A stretch of DNA of 64,000 bases, from contig NZ_JAAVKI010000005.1 of NCBI RefSeq assembly GCF_011806525.1, positions 186,001 to 250,000 of the forward strand, in the 5' to 3' direction. The notes beneath the pieces are model-generated. The model had not been told where the DNA came from and did no database searches. It was given only the letters and a program-made list of their open reading frames with translations. Within the stretch, counting starts at the first letter, position 1. Each line of letters begins with the position of its first letter. Of the stretch, positions 1 to 9,271 are shown in pieces. Both the position numbers and the translations under genes were made by a program. This DNA is from Thalassospira sp. HF15. GTDB taxonomy: Bacteria; Pseudomonadota; Alphaproteobacteria; Rhodospirillales; Thalassospiraceae.

Positions 1-51
1 AGTGATGCGCGGCGTCTGGCGACAGAATTGCTGATGTCGTTCAATCACTGA
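1..51 (+). CDS. Possible C-terminal tail of an upstream gene (partial)
   Basis: Frame 1 is open from the window edge to a TGA at 49-51 and would encode only 16 residues, ending in LLMSFNH. A run this short can be open by chance. It is listed only because the gap before xerD is otherwise unexplained. No family can be assigned, and the left-hand neighbour could instead lie on the minus strand. Confidence 0.2.
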   Translation, partial: SDARRLATELLMSFNH

Positions 52-94
52 GATACATGATCATCAAGTCCTTTAATCACTGCTGGGACCGGCC

Positions 95-1045
95 ATGGCC
101 AAGGCACTGACAAGTTCGCTAATATCGGCCTTTCTCGAAATGATGGCGGCCGAACGCGGGGCCAGTGCGCATACACTTGATGCTTATCGCCGCGACCTTG
201 AGGATTACGCCTCCTCGCTGACAGCCGGAAAATCCGACCCGGTGGCGGCAAGTGATGCAGATGTCCGGCGCTATATGGCAGAACTTGGTTCCGCCGGGCT
301 TGCTCCGCGTACACAGGCGCGGCGACTGTCGGCCTTAAGGCAGTTTCACAAATTCCTTTATTCCGATGGCTATCGTAATGACGACCCGTCAACGAATATC
401 GACAGCCCGCAACAGGGGCAGACCTTGCCCAAGTTCCTGTCGATTGAAGAAATCGACCGCCTGATTGAGGCAGCGACAAATCATCCTGGCATCAAGGGCA
501 AGCGCCTTCTGGCGATGGTGGAACTGATGTATGCCACGGGCATGCGCGTCTCCGAACTGGTCGAATTGCCCTTTGCTGCTGCGGCGCGTGATCCGCAGAT
601 GTTGATTGTGCGCGGCAAGGGTAGCAAGGAACGGCTGGTGCCGCTTTCAGATCCGGCACGCGATGCGCTGCGCGATTACCTTGACGTTCGCGATGCCTTC
701 ATTCCATCAGACAAATCAGATGGCCATGCGGATCGCCCTGGTCAATCCTCATACCTTTTCCCGTCGCGCGGGAAAACCGGGCATCTGACCCGCCAGATGT
801 TCTTGAAAATGATCAAGGATCTGGCGATTGAGGCCGGCGTGCCACCCTCTAAGGTTTCGCCGCACGTGTTGCGTCATTCCTTTGCCAGCCATCTTCTGGC
901 CAATGGGGCAGATTTGCGATCATTGCAAAAGATGCTCGGGCATTCGGACATTTCGACCACGCAGATCTATACCCATGTCCTCGAGTCACGGCTGCGCGGA
1001 CTGGTTCAGGAACATCATCCCCTTGCCCAACGCACCAACGGCTAG
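95..1045 (+). CDS. xerD: Site-specific tyrosine recombinase XerD
   Basis: This 316-residue protein is a tyrosine recombinase that, with XerC, resolves chromosome dimers at dif beside the FtsK translocase. An N-terminal SAM-like core-binding domain covers about residues 8-95 and the catalytic domain about 110-300. All catalytic residues are visible: R151 (ATGMRVSEL), K175 (GKGSKER), H257 and R260 (PHVLRHSF), H283 (LGHSDISTTQ) and the nucleophile Y292 (IYTHV). The phrase DLRSLQKMLGHSDISTTQ is more XerD-like than XerC-like, and length is typical. The ATG at 95 follows a GGGACC stretch. XerC cannot be fully excluded from sequence alone. Confidence 0.9.
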   Translation: MAKALTSSLISAFLEMMAAERGASAHTLDAYRRDLEDYASSLTAGKSDPVAASDADVRRYMAELGSAGLAPRTQARRLSALRQFHKFLYSDGYRNDDPSTNIDSPQQGQTLPKFLSIEEIDRLIEAATNHPGIKGKRLLAMVELMYATGMRVSELVELPFAAAARDPQMLIVRGKGSKERLVPLSDPARDALRDYLDVRDAFIPSDKSDGHADRPGQSSYLFPSRGKTGHLTRQMFLKMIKDLAIEAGVPPSKVSPHVLRHSFASHLLANGADLRSLQKMLGHSDISTTQIYTHVLESRLRGLVQEHHPLAQRTNG

Positions 1046-1259
1046 GCCGAGGCGGTATCGAGTTTCCCGATTTGTCTAGCCCATCGTATAGAAATACGCG
1101 GCATTCTTGACGGAAAAGTGCATGTTTTCCGCGGATGTCACATATTCGTAACCCCACTGTAACGAACTTGTTGTCATATCTGGGATACGAGAAACCGGAA
1201 AAAATCAATCCTTCTAACTTCCGGGAAATCAGACCATTTCGAAGATCGGGGTACTGCAT

Positions 1260-3101
1260 TTGGATTCTGATGCAGATGAAAAGTGGATATCTGAACGACC
1301 TGTGACCCAACCGGTCATGCTGCGCAACTGGCAGCAGGTCGTCGAGAAAGTCGACTTCGCATTTCAACCCATTGTCAGCCCCCATACAGGCCATGTTTTC
1401 GGCTATGAGGCGCTGCTGCGCCGCTGGGAGGATGCCGGGTTTTCGTCCATTCAGGCGCTGTTTGATACCGCGTGGGATACAGGCAATCTGCACAGTGTCG
1501 ACATGATGCTGCGCGCCAAGGCGATCAAGAAATTCGCACGTTTCCCCGGCGCCAAGCGGCTCAAGTTGTTTTACAATTTCGACAACCGCGTTGTGAAAAC
1601 CGAGGATTATCAGCCCGGTCAAACCGCCGCGTTGCTGAGTGATGCCGGACTTGAACGCGATACCATCTTCCTTGAGATTTCCGAACGCCACGACATCAGC
1701 AATGCCGGATACCTTAAAGACATTCTGGTGCGCTATCGCAGTCAGGGCTTCAAGATTGCCATTGATGATTACGGCAGCGGTTTTGCCCAGTTGCGCGCAC
1801 TTTATGAGTGCGAACCCGACATTATCAAAATCGATCGATTCTTTATCGATGGCATCGACCGCGACCGCCGCAAGGAACTGTTCGTTACACAGATCACTGC
1901 CTTTGCCCACATGATCGCCGCACAGGTCGTCGCCGAAGGTGTTGAAACCCGCGAAGAGTTTCTGTGTTGTCGCCGTTTGGGCTGCGATCTGGTACAGGGC
2001 TTCTTTATCGCGCGACCGACACTTGATATCCCCGAACAGACTGACCTTGTGAAAACCGCCGCCGATATCGCCGCCAACTCACGGCGCCAATCAGATCGCG
2101 ATGATGATGTTGTCAGATCCTATCTGCTTGAAACGCCAGCCCTGCCAAGTGATATCAATCCAGTCGATATCCTGAGCTATTTTCAGCAGAACCCAGACAT
2201 TTCACTGGTGCCGGTGGTCAATCAGGATGGTGAACCATTAGGTATTGTGCGGGATTCCGAATTCAAGGCGTTCATCTACACCCCGTTTGGCCGTGAATTG
2301 CTGCAAAATCCGGCCAACCGGGCCAATATCAAACGCTTCCTGCGACGCTGTCCGATTGCCGATATCCGCACCAGCCTGTCTGAACTTCTTGAAACCTTTG
2401 TCTCAACCGAGGCACTTGATGGTGTAATCCTGACCGAAAATGGCCAGTATCTTGGAGTGCTCGATCAAAGTGCCCTTTTGCGTGCCGTTAATGAGCGCAA
2501 CACGTTAAATGCGCGCGATGAAAACCCGCTAACCCGTCTGCCGGGCAACAGTGCGATTTACCGCTATGCCGCACGTGCACTTTCAGAACCTCGCCGCCGC
2601 CGGTTTGCCATCTATTTCGATTTCGACAACTTCAAACCGTTCAATGACCGGTATGGCTTCCGCCAAGGCGACCGCGCGATCCTGTTGTTCAAGGATATTC
2701 TGGGCAAGGTCCTTAGCCAGAATGAATGGTTTGTCGGCCATATCGGCGGCGATGATTTCTTTGCCTATGTCCAGTCGATTGACTTCGAAGATGCGGTTGA
2801 GGCCGTTCATCGCGTCCAGGCAATGTTCAATGCCCAGATCAAAAGTTTTTATGACCCGGAAACCCGCGAAAGCGGATACCTGACCGGTAAGGGACGCGAT
2901 GGCAAACCAACGCGATTTGATCTGATGAGTGTCAGTGCGGCCCTGATCCGGATTCCGGCCGAACGCACCGACATCACGCTTGATCATATTTCGGTCGAAG
3001 CGGCGAAATTAAAGGCGCTTGCCAAGACCAGTTCGGGCCGATTCGCGACCGGAATTTATGACCCTGACAGCGATAATGCCAACGAACCAAAACTTCTTTG
3101 A
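1260..3101 (+). CDS. EAL-CBS-GGDEF cyclic-di-GMP turnover protein
   Basis: This 613-residue cytoplasmic protein has no membrane segment. The domains run in an uncommon order. An EAL phosphodiesterase domain (about 30-245) keeps the metal and catalytic set: E50 of EALLRR, N107, E139, D169/D170, K190, E216 and Q236. A pair of CBS-like repeats (about 285-400) follows, then a GGDEF-like domain (about 410-600) whose signature reads GGDDF (486-490). The EAL half should hydrolyse c-di-GMP. The GGDDF half may be weakly active or may act as a GTP sensor; this is inference. The start is TTG at 1260, with GGGG eight bases upstream; ATG 1317 is an alternative that keeps the whole EAL domain. Confidence 0.9.
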   Translation: MDSDADEKWISERPVTQPVMLRNWQQVVEKVDFAFQPIVSPHTGHVFGYEALLRRWEDAGFSSIQALFDTAWDTGNLHSVDMMLRAKAIKKFARFPGAKRLKLFYNFDNRVVKTEDYQPGQTAALLSDAGLERDTIFLEISERHDISNAGYLKDILVRYRSQGFKIAIDDYGSGFAQLRALYECEPDIIKIDRFFIDGIDRDRRKELFVTQITAFAHMIAAQVVAEGVETREEFLCCRRLGCDLVQGFFIARPTLDIPEQTDLVKTAADIAANSRRQSDRDDDVVRSYLLETPALPSDINPVDILSYFQQNPDISLVPVVNQDGEPLGIVRDSEFKAFIYTPFGRELLQNPANRANIKRFLRRCPIADIRTSLSELLETFVSTEALDGVILTENGQYLGVLDQSALLRAVNERNTLNARDENPLTRLPGNSAIYRYAARALSEPRRRRFAIYFDFDNFKPFNDRYGFRQGDRAILLFKDILGKVLSQNEWFVGHIGGDDFFAYVQSIDFEDAVEAVHRVQAMFNAQIKSFYDPETRESGYLTGKGRDGKPTRFDLMSVSAALIRIPAERTDITLDHISVEAAKLKALAKTSSGRFATGIYDPDSDNANEPKLL

Positions 3102-3229
3102 TTTGGTTTTCAAAGACTTGTCATTTTTATCGCTGTGAAGGGCAAATTAGGGCTTCAAATCCGAGTCACTCTGAGTAATATTCCGCCCGAATTAAAAACA
3201 CCAATCGGTTCAAACGAGCAGTTCCGTCA

Positions 3230-3583
3230 ATGGTAAATATTGCGCCTTTTTCTGACCTTCAGCAGTCATCACCAATCCGTCAGGCAAGCCCCATCGCCCA
3301 ACAACGTGGCGATGAACAACGGTTTGCCGAACAAAATCGGATTATTGACGGTACCCGCGCTTCGGTCCTGACATCGGATCAGGAGATTGAACGCGCTGTT
3401 CAGTCCTATCAGCGCGACCGCAGTGAACAAAAGCAGTTCCTGAAAGACGGCGAGCAAAAGACGCAATCAGATCAATATGTCGAAAAGATCTCGTCCCCGA
3501 CCTATAGCGCGTCAGGTGATCCGCTGCATAACCTGACGGCTGGTTCAGGCGGTCGTGGTCAGTATTTTGATATTCTGACCTGA
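3230..3583 (+). CDS. Small hydrophilic orphan protein with C-terminal GRGQYFDILT
   Basis: This 117-residue protein is not a family I recognise. It is rich in Q, S, D and R, has no hydrophobic segment and no cysteine, and is probably largely disordered apart from a possible helix around residues 45-75. Its last ten residues, GRGQYFDILT, closely resemble the end of the 73-residue protein at 26851-27072 (GRGQVIDIYA). The ATG at 3230 has only a weak upstream ribosome site. It stands alone between the EAL-GGDEF gene and a convergent SGNH hydrolase gene. Confidence 0.6.
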   Translation: MVNIAPFSDLQQSSPIRQASPIAQQRGDEQRFAEQNRIIDGTRASVLTSDQEIERAVQSYQRDRSEQKQFLKDGEQKTQSDQYVEKISSPTYSASGDPLHNLTAGSGGRGQYFDILT

Positions 3584-3598
3584 TCGGTTATCTGCGCT

Positions 3599-4258
3599 TT
3601 AGTCGTCCGATGACGAGAGACCAATGGTCTTTTGTACAGCACCCCATTCCCAGATCAGTTCCGCCACCCGGTCATAACCAGCCTTGTTGGGGTGATAACC
3701 ATCCCCGCGACGCAGCGCGCGTTGCCACGTCTCGTCACTGAGTGTCGTTGCAAACAGGTCCAGGTAGGGCACATTAAATCCGCGTGCAGTTTCGAGATAA
3801 ATCTGATTAAGGCCTTCAAGGCGTTGATTGATTTCCTGACTGGATTTGCTGCCATCAATCACGGCCTGGGGGCCAATCCACAGAGTCGGCGCCAATTTGG
3901 ATGCCGCACCGATGATCTCGGCGGCATTGGCAGCCGATGCTGCCGGTGACACCCTCATGGTGGTTTCCTCGCCACGGTCTTCGGCGTGATTGGCGTCATT
4001 AACCCCGAAACTGAACATCAGGATCGTCGGAAATTCCGCGACCATGCGCAGTTTGGCTTCAAACTCCCAGCGGGCCTTAAGCCCTTCGGACGTTTCCGCG
4101 CGGATGCCGAGGTTATAGATGGTGACCTCGTGCCCAGCTTCATCCAGAAGACGACGTCCCAGGCGCATGGGCCAACCGCCCTTTTCCTCATCGCGCACAC
4201 CATTGACCAGACTGTCACCAAAACAGCAAATCCGATGTCCTATCGTGCCTGTCGTCAT
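3599..4258 (-). CDS. SGNH/GDSL-type esterase or lipase
   Basis: This 219-residue protein belongs to the SGNH hydrolase family, which hydrolyses esters or thioesters. The four signature blocks are visible: block I FGDSLVNG with nucleophile S15, block II with G51, block III GVNDANHAE with N87, and block V DGYHPN with D186 and H189. There is no signal peptide, so a cytoplasmic role is likely. Its ATG overlaps the TAA of the upstream cca gene (TAATG), so translation is probably coupled. Substrate cannot be told from sequence. It is the last gene of a five-gene minus-strand run. Confidence 0.88.
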   Translation of the reverse strand: MTTGTIGHRICCFGDSLVNGVRDEEKGGWPMRLGRRLLDEAGHEVTIYNLGIRAETSEGLKARWEFEAKLRMVAEFPTILMFSFGVNDANHAEDRGEETTMRVSPAASAANAAEIIGAASKLAPTLWIGPQAVIDGSKSSQEINQRLEGLNQIYLETARGFNVPYLDLFATTLSDETWQRALRRGDGYHPNKAGYDRVAELIWEWGAVQKTIGLSSSDD

Positions 4259-5574
4259 TACGTCTCCTCGTCGCCCACCTTCGATTGGCAGGCCACATAA
4301 TCCATCAACTCGTCACGACCAGGTTTAAAATCCTGATCAATCCAGTATTCCTCGGCCTGCTTTAACAGGGCCCCGATTTGCGGTCCTGCAGGCGCAAGAC
4401 CAGCTTTTAGGATATCGCGTCCTTGTATTGGCAATGTAACCGGTTGCCAATTTGTCGCGGCTTCAAGCAGGCCTTTCCATGCGTCATTTTCAGCCCGCGT
4501 ACAGCAGGGTGGAACAGCGCCGCGTGTACTCCACGCCAAAAGCACGGCATCGCGAAAGGCAGACGCCCCCATTCGGTAAAGATCACGCCGCACTGTTTCA
4601 AGCGGCAGGTTTGGATCAATCAGTGGTGCGTGCGCCACCATTTCTACGAACCGGTCAGTTTCTTCGTTCGACAGCCGCAAGTCCCGCGCAAAGCGTTCGA
4701 CAGCCGCCAAGTTGTCTTCCTGATCATCGCCGTCAGTCTCGAGCAGGGCTGCCAAACGGCGCAGCGGATCGGGATGGATTGCGGGATCGGCAAGAGCGGT
4801 ACTATCAAGCCACTGCATGATACGCAGGCAATCAGTATGGATCAGCTTGGGTAGAATGGCCGGCAGAATGCCAAAACCGATCATATCGTTGACCGTGCTG
4901 GCCGGACTATTTGATCGCAGCAATTTGAACATCTCGTCGCGGATACGCTCGACAGAGATGTCATGAAGGCCCTTTACTGCCTTGCGACATGCCTCTGCCC
5001 CGATCGGATCAATCGGTGGGCGGCCAAACCAAGCCTGAAACCGGAAAAACCGCAAGATACGCAAAAAATCTTCGGCGATGCGGTTTTCTGCAACCCCGAT
5101 GAATCGCACCCGCCCATCGCGCAAATCGGTTTCACCATCGAAAGGGTCATAGATTGTGCCATCGAGGTCACAGTAAATGGCATTGAAGGTAAAATCGCGG
5201 CGCTTGGCATCTTCAAGCCAGCTGTCGGTGAAGGCGACCTCGGCATGGCGGCCATCGGTCAGAACATCGACACGCAACGTGGTGATTTCATAAGCCCCGG
5301 CATCGGTAATTGCCGTCACTGTGCCGTGCTTCAGGCCAGTGGGGATCACCCGGATACCTTGCTTCTCCAACGCCGCCTGAGTTTTCTCGGGCGCAAGATC
5401 ACAGGCAATATCGACATCAACCAAATCACGTTTAAGCAACGCATCGCGCACCACACCACCGACAAAGCGCGCGCAGCCACCTTGCTGCGCAATGGCATCA
5501 AACACGCGGGCGGTATCATCGGCGACCATGATCCCGTATGGCCGCAATCTGCCGGTTACTTCGAGTGCTGTCAT
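4258..5574 (-). CDS. cca: CCA tRNA nucleotidyltransferase / poly(A) polymerase family
   Basis: This 438-residue class II nucleotidyltransferase adds or repairs the 3-prime CCA of tRNA. The head domain carries RFVGGVVRDALL (36-47) and the metal-binding pair in DVDIA (about 53-55), followed by the RRDFTFNAI region and the RILRFFRF motif of the neck. The C-terminal half is helical and fits the family. The ATG at 5574 was chosen because a longer in-frame reading would run into the DUF6111 gene; the chosen start leaves a 55-base gap. A poly(A) polymerase activity is possible, but alphaproteobacterial single copies are usually CCA enzymes. Confidence 0.9.
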   Translation of the reverse strand: MTALEVTGRLRPYGIMVADDTARVFDAIAQQGGCARFVGGVVRDALLKRDLVDVDIACDLAPEKTQAALEKQGIRVIPTGLKHGTVTAITDAGAYEITTLRVDVLTDGRHAEVAFTDSWLEDAKRRDFTFNAIYCDLDGTIYDPFDGETDLRDGRVRFIGVAENRIAEDFLRILRFFRFQAWFGRPPIDPIGAEACRKAVKGLHDISVERIRDEMFKLLRSNSPASTVNDMIGFGILPAILPKLIHTDCLRIMQWLDSTALADPAIHPDPLRRLAALLETDGDDQEDNLAAVERFARDLRLSNEETDRFVEMVAHAPLIDPNLPLETVRRDLYRMGASAFRDAVLLAWSTRGAVPPCCTRAENDAWKGLLEAATNWQPVTLPIQGRDILKAGLAPAGPQIGALLKQAEEYWIDQDFKPGRDELMDYVACQSKVGDEET

Positions 5575-5629
5575 CGCTGCTTTGTTGCCACCTGTCCTGC
5601 CGGCCTTGGCCGCGGCGGATGGTTTGTGG

Positions 5630-5917
5630 TTATTCCTTGGGTTCGAAATAGCCCGGCTCGACCACGCCGTCGCGCAATACCGGCGCATGATAAATGGAAT
5701 CAGGCGGCGCACCAGTCCCGAGTGCGGTGAAAATCAGAATTGCAGCTGTCAGAGCGACACCCGCACCAAACAACAGAAGCCACGGCCCCTTGTTCCACGG
5801 CGGCACGATATCGTGCCCTTCGCGGATGGCCTTGGCCCGCGCCCATTTCAGCCACAGCCCGTAAATCACAAAGGGCAGGATCAGAGGAAGACCGATCTGG
5901 ATGATTTGTCGCAACAT
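5630..5917 (-). CDS. DUF6111-type small membrane protein
   Basis: This 95-residue protein has two predicted membrane helices (about residues 4-22 and 44-66) joined by a short charged loop with WLKWARAKA. The C-terminal tail is soluble and contains PPDSIYHAPVLRDG. I recognise it as resembling the DUF6111 family found in alphaproteobacteria next to cca and a Nudix gene; function is unknown. It starts 23 bases after the Nudix gene on the minus strand, so it is probably in the same operon. Confidence 0.75.
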   Translation of the reverse strand: MLRQIIQIGLPLILPFVIYGLWLKWARAKAIREGHDIVPPWNKGPWLLLFGAGVALTAAILIFTALGTGAPPDSIYHAPVLRDGVVEPGYFEPKE

Positions 5918-5940
5918 AAAGCTCTGTCCTAATATTCGGA

Positions 5941-6585
5941 TTAACGGTTAAGTGATGGCGCATTGGCCCGGATGACTTCAGAGAAGTTGACCAACATCCC
6001 CGCGGTCGCCCCCCAAATGTAATATTCGCGATACGGTATCGCAAAATACCGTCGGCGGGTGCCTTCGAATGTCACGGTTTGCAGTTTCTGGTTTCGTGGA
6101 TCAAGAATGAAATTGAGCGGAACTTCAAATACTTCGGCCACTTCATGGTCATCGGGCTTAAGATCAAATGGCGGTGTGACCAGACCAATGACTGGGGTCA
6201 CCTGATAGCCGGTCACAGTATAATAATCGTCAATCCGCCCCACCAGATCGATGTGACGGCGCGCAAGCCCGATTTCTTCTTCGGTTTCGCGCAAGGCGGT
6301 TTCTTCAAGGGTGGCATCAACCTCTTCTTGTCGACCACCCGGGAAACTGATTTGCCCCGCATGGTCGCTCAGATGATCAGTCCGCCGGGTCAGGATAACA
6401 TGCAAACCGGCATCACGTTTGACCAATGGCACCAGAACGGCGGCCGGCCGTGATACCAGTTCCCCGTCTGCAAACGCCCGCGCACGGGATTGGGAACCGG
6501 GGAAATCGACAGCGTGATCACCACGGCGCTGTAAAACGCCACCGCTCGGCGCACGCAAAGCGGCAATGATGTCATCGGGTGTCAT
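5941..6585 (-). CDS. Nudix CoA pyrophosphatase (NudL-like)
   Basis: This 214-residue Nudix hydrolase probably cleaves coenzyme A and its derivatives to 4-phosphopantetheine and 3,5-ADP. It has the family-specific upstream motif LTRRTDHLSDHAGQISFPGG and a complete Nudix box, with G at the start, RETEEEIGL at the core and all metal-binding glutamates. The ATG overlaps the stop of the DUF1285 gene by four bases (ATGA), so the two genes are translationally coupled. Substrate assignment rests on the motif and not on experiment. Confidence 0.88.
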   Translation of the reverse strand: MTPDDIIAALRAPSGGVLQRRGDHAVDFPGSQSRARAFADGELVSRPAAVLVPLVKRDAGLHVILTRRTDHLSDHAGQISFPGGRQEEVDATLEETALRETEEEIGLARRHIDLVGRIDDYYTVTGYQVTPVIGLVTPPFDLKPDDHEVAEVFEVPLNFILDPRNQKLQTVTFEGTRRRYFAIPYREYYIWGATAGMLVNFSEVIRANAPSLNR

Positions 6586-7163
6586 TCCGTGGCCTCCATA
6601 CGGCCGATCTCGAAAAACTCGCCATGACTGTACACACCAATACGAGTCATGTTGCTTTCAGGGTCACTAATTTCCTCTGCCAGTTCGACCAGCTGATAGA
6701 ACACTGCCCGGTTCAGGCGCGCCTCCAGACCGCGTTCCAACCCGACATAGGGGGATGGTTCATCCGTTTCCGGGTCATGTTCGACACGCAAAGGATGATC
6801 TTTATCAAGCTCCACCCACTGGTCGATATTGGTCCGAAAGCGGATATTCTGATCCTTGCCTTCGCCTTCGTTTTGCATCTCGATTGCGATGAAGGCGACG
6901 TCCTCGACCTCGATCCGGGCCATCTCGGCCGGGGTCACCAACCAATGCCCACCTTCCTCGTCACGCTGCAATACGGAAGAAAAAAGCTTCACAAGTTCGA
7001 TTCGACCGATCGGCCCACCTTGATAGAACCAGGTTCCATCACGACCTATAGACATAGGGATATCGCCGCAGATTTGTGGATGCCGCCCGGTGTCAGGTTT
7101 CTGCCCGCGAAGGCGCGTCCACAATTTTTCGGCGAGATCGACGGTTTTTTGGTTTTCATTCAT
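6582..7163 (-). CDS. DUF1285 family protein
   Basis: This 193-residue cytoplasmic protein matches the DUF1285 family in length and in features such as the GDIPMSIGRDGTWFYQGGPI segment near residue 33 and the later GLEARLNRAVFYQLVELAEE segment. Family function is unknown. It opens the minus-strand run DUF1285, Nudix, DUF6111, cca, SGNH hydrolase. The 113-base gap to the divergent MoxR gene should hold both promoters; no clear box was identified. Confidence 0.85.
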   Translation of the reverse strand: MNENQKTVDLAEKLWTRLRGQKPDTGRHPQICGDIPMSIGRDGTWFYQGGPIGRIELVKLFSSVLQRDEEGGHWLVTPAEMARIEVEDVAFIAIEMQNEGEGKDQNIRFRTNIDQWVELDKDHPLRVEHDPETDEPSPYVGLERGLEARLNRAVFYQLVELAEEISDPESNMTRIGVYSHGEFFEIGRMEATE

Positions 7164-7276
7164 GCTGTAGAGTTGATCCTGAACCAGACGTTTTCCCGTT
7201 TCACTTTACCGATTTCTTCTGCGTTCTTCGACCTGCCGTCGCCTGCACTGCAACATAGGAAGCACAGTCAACTGCC

Positions 7277-8317
7277 ATGACAAACGCGCCACAATTCCCC
7301 GAAGAAATGGGTTTCTCCCAGGAAAGCAGTCTGGAACGCGATGCATCTCGCCTGGACGAGTGTGTCGCACGGCTGGCCGAAGCCCGCAAAATGGTTTCCA
7401 GTGTTATATTTGGGCAGAATGATGCCATAGAGCAAACACTTATCGGAATTTTATCCGGTGGGCATGTGCTGATGGTTGGTGCGCCCGGCCTTGGCAAGTC
7501 TTTGCTGGCGCATACACTTGGCAAGGTTCTTGGCCTGCTTGACAAGCGTGTTCAATTCACGCCCGATCTGATGCCTGCCGACATTCTGGGCTCCGAAGTT
7601 CTGGAAGAAGGGACGGACGGCAAACGCGCGTTTCGCTTTATCAAGGGCCCGGTATTCTGCCAGTTGCTTCTGGCCGATGAAATCAACCGTGCCAGCCCGC
7701 GTACCCAGTCGGCCCTTTTGCAGGCCATGCAGGAACGCGAAGTATCGGTTGCCGGTTTCAGTCACAAACTGCCAGAACCGTTCCACGTTCTGGCGACCCA
7801 GAACCCGCTCGAACAGGAAGGCACCTATCCCCTGCCCGAAGCACAACTTGACCGCTTCCTGCTCGAAGTGCGTCTGGGCTATCCGGATGCAGATGAAGAA
7901 CGCAAGATCGTGACCGAAACCACAGGCCGTTATCCGGCCCGCCCGCGTCAGGTGCTTCAAACTGATGATCTGGTGGAAGCACAGGACTTTGTAAGGCGCC
8001 TTCCGATGCCTGATCGGGTTCTCGACACTATCATCGCGCTGTGTCGTGAATGCCGCCCGGAAAGCACATCCCTTGCCGATATCCGCGAAAACGTCGCCTG
8101 GGGTCCAGGGACGCGCGCGGCACAGGCCTTGTCGCTGGCATGTCGGGCACGCGCCATGCTGTTTGGTCGGTTCGCGCCGTCGATTGAAGATATCGAAGAA
8201 CTTGCCGTCCCGGTTCTGCGCCATCGTTTCGGCCTGACCTATGGTGCGCGTGCCGAAGGCTTTACCGCCAAGGGACTGATTACCGACGCGCTGGCCCATT
8301 TGCAGGAGAACAGCTAA
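7277..8317 (+). CDS. MoxR-type AAA+ ATPase
   Basis: This 346-residue AAA_3 ATPase has Walker A GAPGLGKS (68-75), Walker B LLLADEIN (130-137), sensor 1 TQNP (174-177) and an arginine-finger region LDRFLLEV. MoxR ATPases act as chaperones for von Willebrand factor-type partners, often inserting metals or assembling cell-envelope complexes. It heads a four-gene operon with a DUF58 protein, a BatA/DUF4159 membrane protein and a large membrane protein. The next gene begins right after its stop. Confidence 0.93.
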   Translation: MTNAPQFPEEMGFSQESSLERDASRLDECVARLAEARKMVSSVIFGQNDAIEQTLIGILSGGHVLMVGAPGLGKSLLAHTLGKVLGLLDKRVQFTPDLMPADILGSEVLEEGTDGKRAFRFIKGPVFCQLLLADEINRASPRTQSALLQAMQEREVSVAGFSHKLPEPFHVLATQNPLEQEGTYPLPEAQLDRFLLEVRLGYPDADEERKIVTETTGRYPARPRQVLQTDDLVEAQDFVRRLPMPDRVLDTIIALCRECRPESTSLADIRENVAWGPGTRAAQALSLACRARAMLFGRFAPSIEDIEELAVPVLRHRFGLTYGARAEGFTAKGLITDALAHLQENS

Positions 8318-9271
8318 TTGGTGACCACTGCTGTGCATGATCATGTCGCCGCCGCCCGCGCCCTTGCGGCCCGACTGCCACAGCTGATTGATGAGTCACG
8401 GCGAACGGCCATCAGTCTGCGTAGCGGCCTGCATGGCAATCGCAAGGTCGGCCCGGGGAGTGATTTCTGGCAATTCCGCCCCTATGTTCCCGGTGATCCA
8501 ACCAATCAGATTGACTGGCGCCGGTCCGCACGCAGCGAACATACCTTCATCCGCCAGACTGAATGGCAGGCCAGTCACAATTACTGGATATGGCCGGTTC
8601 TTTCGCCGTCGACCTATTGGGCATCCAAAGACAGCTTGCCGTCAAAGGCCGAACGCACTCTGATCATATCCATTGCACTGGCGGACCTTTTGATACGCAA
8701 TGGCGAAACCGTTGGCACCTTTGATGGTGAACGGACCCGCATCACATCGTCAGAACATCTGGAAAAACTGGCCCACGCCATGCTTGCCAGCCCGCAAAGC
8801 ATTGTCGATCAGGGTGCAAACATTCATCCCGGGCGCAAGCATTCGGTTCTGATCCTGGGCGACTTCCTCGAGTTTTCCGATCAAACCGAAAAGTCGAGCA
8901 AAACCGTGCGGCGTCTGGGGCAATATCAGAATGACGGCGCGCTGGTTCAGATTCTTGATCCTGCCGAAATCACCCCACCGTATCAGGGGCGGATTGATCT
9001 GTTTGATACTGACGATCAAATGATTTTTCGCAGCGAAAAGTTCGAAGATCTTGCCGATGACTTTAAAAAGCGCGCCCAGAAATGGCGGGCGCAGGTCCGC
9101 GATGCTGCCCGCCAGAATGACTGGCTCTATGACCGCCACGTCACATCCGAAAGTGCCAGCCCGACATTGCTTGCGCTTTATCAGCATCTGAGCGAACGGC
9201 AAAATCAAAGCGGATCGAATGGACGGGGCCGCCCGAACCTGCAGCGCCAAAACAGGCAGGAGATGTCATGA
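8318..9271 (+). CDS. DUF58 domain protein
   Basis: This 317-residue DUF58 protein has the signature near residues 49-75: VGPGSDFWQFRPYVPGD and IDWRRSARSEHTFIRQ. DUF58 proteins are usual partners of MoxR ATPases and carry a degenerate von Willebrand fold. Translation can start at TTG 8318, immediately after the moxR TAA, or at GTG 8321; an AGGAG at about 8303 serves either. The gene overlaps the next one by four bases (ATGA), giving tight coupling. Confidence 0.9.
   Translation: MVTTAVHDHVAAARALAARLPQLIDESRRTAISLRSGLHGNRKVGPGSDFWQFRPYVPGDPTNQIDWRRSARSEHTFIRQTEWQASHNYWIWPVLSPSTYWASKDSLPSKAERTLIISIALADLLIRNGETVGTFDGERTRITSSEHLEKLAHAMLASPQSIVDQGANIHPGRKHSVLILGDFLEFSDQTEKSSKTVRRLGQYQNDGALVQILDPAEITPPYQGRIDLFDTDDQMIFRSEKFEDLADDFKKRAQKWRAQVRDAARQNDWLYDRHVTSESASPTLLALYQHLSERQNQSGSNGRGRPNLQRQNRQEMS

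Noticed and set aside
849-1910. Minus-strand open frame of 353 codons across the xerD end and the EAL gene
   Set aside because: It overlaps two genes with complete catalytic motifs on the other strand and shows no domain.
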